A stretch of DNA of 7,692 bases, from assembly GCF_039388985.1 (NCBI RefSeq), contig NZ_CP135022.1:1-7692 (forward strand). The letters run 5' to 3'. Shown here in pieces: positions 6,323-7,692 of this stretch. The number at the start of each line of letters is the position of its first letter. The stretch's first letter is position 1. The translations under genes and the position numbers were made by a program. Under the pieces are notes generated by a model. It ran no database searches. It was not told the origin of the DNA and was given only the letters and a program-made list of their open reading frames with translations. The DNA comes from Buchnera aphidicola (Aphis aurantii) (GTDB lineage Bacteria > Pseudomonadota > Gammaproteobacteria > Enterobacterales > Enterobacteriaceae).

Positions 6323-7414
6323 ATGAAAACAAAGTTTCGTATCGCAGTTTTACCAGGAGATGGTATAGGCCCTGAAGTTATGCAGGAAGCTTATAAAATT
6401 TTAAACACATTAAAACGATATTTTTCTTTATCACTTATAGTAAATGAATTTTACGTTGGGGGGGTAGCTATTGATCATGAAGGTATAGCTTTACCATTAA
6501 AAACAATAACAGGTTGTGAAAATTCTGACGCAATTTTATTTGGATCAGTTGGGGGGGTTAAGTGGAATACTTTATCACCTGAATTACGTCCTGAAAGAGC
6601 TGCTTTATTACCTTTAAGAAAACATTTTAATCTTTTTGCTAATTTAAGACCCGCTAAATTATATTCAGAATTAAAATATTTATCTCCTCTTCGTAGTGAA
6701 ATTATAAATAATGGTTTTGATATATTGTGTATTAGAGAATTAACCGGTGGTATTTATTTTGGGGAACAAAAAGGTCGATTAGTAAGTGGAAATAATACCT
6801 ATGCCTTTGATACCGAAATTTATTATGATTTTGAAATTAATCGAATTGCTCATTTAGCTTTTCAAGTATCGCGTTTAAGAAATAAAAAAGTTTGTTCAAT
6901 TGATAAAGCTAATGTTCTAGAAAGTTCTTTTTTATGGAGAGAGATAGTAGAAAAAGTTTCTCAAGACTATCCTGATGTCCAATTGTCTCATTTATACATT
7001 GATAATGCTTCTATGCAACTTATTAAAGATCCGAATCAATTTGATGTACTTTTGTGTTCAAATTTATTTGGAGATATTTTATCTGATGAATGCGCAATGA
7101 TTACCGGTTCAATTGGAATGCTTCCATCTGCCAGCTTAAATGAAAAAAATTTTGGTCTATATGAACCAGCTGGTGGATCTGCTCCTGATATTCAAGGTTT
7201 AAATATTGCTAATCCTATTGCTCAAATACTATCTCTTTCTATGTTGGTAAGATACAGTATGAATTTACCTAAAATAGCAGATAAAATAGATTTATCTGTT
7301 CATCGCGCTTTGTTAGAAGGTTATAGAACAATAGATATATCTAATGGAAAGGATTATATAACAACTAGTAAAATGGGTGATATTATTAATCATTTTTTGA
7401 TAAACGAGAGATAA
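6323..7414 (+). CDS. leuB: LeuB, 3-isopropylmalate dehydrogenase
   Basis: LeuB is an NAD-dependent, metal-dependent oxidative decarboxylase in the cytoplasm that makes 2-oxoisocaproate, the last keto acid before leucine. It has 363 residues, the same as E. coli LeuB, aligning without evident gaps. Substrate-binding arginines R99, R109 and R138, catalytic Y145 (in TGGIYFG) and K195 (in SIDKANVL), and acidic metal-site residues D227, D251 and D255 (in [17 protein letters not shown]) are all present. The NAD site region [13 protein letters not shown] is also kept. Oddities: position 79 is Val where E. coli has Pro (GSVGGVKW), and two G7 runs encode Gly-Gly pairs. The 47-nt gap after leuA is pure A/T except for a few bases; the ribosome-binding site (TTGGA, 6306-6310) is weak. 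leuC starts one base after the stop. Confidence 0.98.
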   Translation: MKTKFRIAVLPGDGIGPEVMQEAYKILNTLKRYFSLSLIVNEFYVGGVAIDHEGIALPLKTITGCENSDAILFGSVGGVKWNTLSPELRPERAALLPLRKHFNLFANLRPAKLYSELKYLSPLRSEIINNGFDILCIRELTGGIYFGEQKGRLVSGNNTYAFDTEIYYDFEINRIAHLAFQVSRLRNKKVCSIDKANVLESSFLWREIVEKVSQDYPDVQLSHLYIDNASMQLIKDPNQFDVLLCSNLFGDILSDECAMITGSIGMLPSASLNEKNFGLYEPAGGSAPDIQGLNIANPIAQILSLSMLVRYSMNLPKIADKIDLSVHRALLEGYRTIDISNGKDYITTSKMGDIINHFLINER

Positions 7415-7415
7415 A

Positions 7416-7692
7416 ATGAAAAAAACCTTGTATGAAAAAATTTATGATGCTCATATTATACAAAGAGAACAAGAAGATATATCGCTTTTATATATTGATT
7501 TTCACTTGTTACATGAAGTTACATCACCTCAGGCTTTTGAAGCATTGCGGGAAAAAAAACGACTAGTTCGTCAGCCTAAAAAAACATTTGCTACGATGGA
7601 TCATAACGTTTCCACAATCAGTAAAAATATTAATGCATCAGGGGCTATGGCAAAAATACAAATGGAGCAATTAATTAAAAATTGTAATGAAT
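7416..7692 (+). CDS. leuC: LeuC, isopropylmalate isomerase large subunit, 5' part (continues at base 1 of the circle)
   Basis: These 92 codons and one base encode the N-terminus of 3-isopropylmalate dehydratase large subunit. It reads [15 protein letters not shown] and includes [18 protein letters not shown] and [12 protein letters not shown], closely matching E. coli LeuC residue by residue. The ATG at 7416 lies one base after the leuB stop. It is preceded by GAGAG (7406-7410, 5-base spacing) inside the end of leuB, which suggests translational coupling. The frame is open to the window end. The last base (T) and window bases 1-2 (TT) form a Phe codon, and the protein then continues exactly where E. 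coli LeuC does. The cut is therefore a linearisation artefact of a circle, not a truncation. Confidence 0.96.
   Translation, partial: MKKTLYEKIYDAHIIQREQEDISLLYIDFHLLHEVTSPQAFEALREKKRLVRQPKKTFATMDHNVSTISKNINASGAMAKIQMEQLIKNCNE

Noticed and set aside
1..7692. tRNA genes, CRISPR arrays, insertion sequences
   Set aside because: No cloverleaf-like segment, no regularly spaced repeats and no transposase-like protein were seen.

Overview
The window is best read as one complete circular plasmid of 7692 bp, the leucine plasmid (pLeu type) of the aphid endosymbiont Buchnera aphidicola, cut open inside leuC. Three things support this. All genes are close relatives of enterobacterial genes but very AT-rich. 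The gene set leuA, leuB, leuC, leuD, two repA paralogues and yqhA is the hallmark set of Buchnera leucine plasmids (established knowledge). The last base of the window also joins the first base in frame: the leuC 5' part (7416-7692) plus the leuC 3' part (1-1127) gives one uninterrupted 467-residue LeuC that aligns with the E. coli enzyme across the joint. The aphid host cannot be named from the sequence alone.

Layout on the circle. The leucine operon runs on the + strand: leuA (4719-6275), leuB (6323-7414), leuC (7416-7692 joined to 1-1127) and leuD (1141-1764). It ends at a hairpin terminator (1770-1802). The AT-rich gap 1803-2099 holds no gene and lies just downstream of repA1, where IncFII-family plasmids carry their replication origin, so it is the best origin candidate. 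repA1 lies on the - strand (2100-2951). It is divergent from yqhA (3195-3695, +), and between them sits an 84-nt near-perfect palindrome (LIR1, 3055-3138). repA2 (3845-4597, +) follows yqhA. A 103-nt perfect palindrome with 51-bp arms (LIR2, 4588-4690) starts inside the end of repA2 and finishes 28 nt before leuA.

How it works together. LeuA, LeuCD and LeuB convert 2-oxoisovalerate plus acetyl-CoA into 2-oxoisocaproate. A final transamination, not encoded here, then gives leucine, which Buchnera supplies to its host. LeuA keeps its catalytic metal ligands and its C-terminal leucine-feedback domain, LeuC keeps its three cluster cysteines, and LeuB keeps its catalytic residues, so the pathway looks intact. 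RepA1 appears to be a full-length IncFII-type initiator. RepA2 is a shorter paralogue diverged in its C-terminal half. YqhA is a small membrane protein of unknown role.

Most notable for follow-up: the two long palindromes; a 15-codon leucine-rich reading frame with a ribosome-binding-like sequence inside LIR2, directly upstream of leuA; the near-identical core shared by the oppositely oriented repA genes; and orphan strong Shine-Dalgarno sequences followed by two- or three-codon reading frames.
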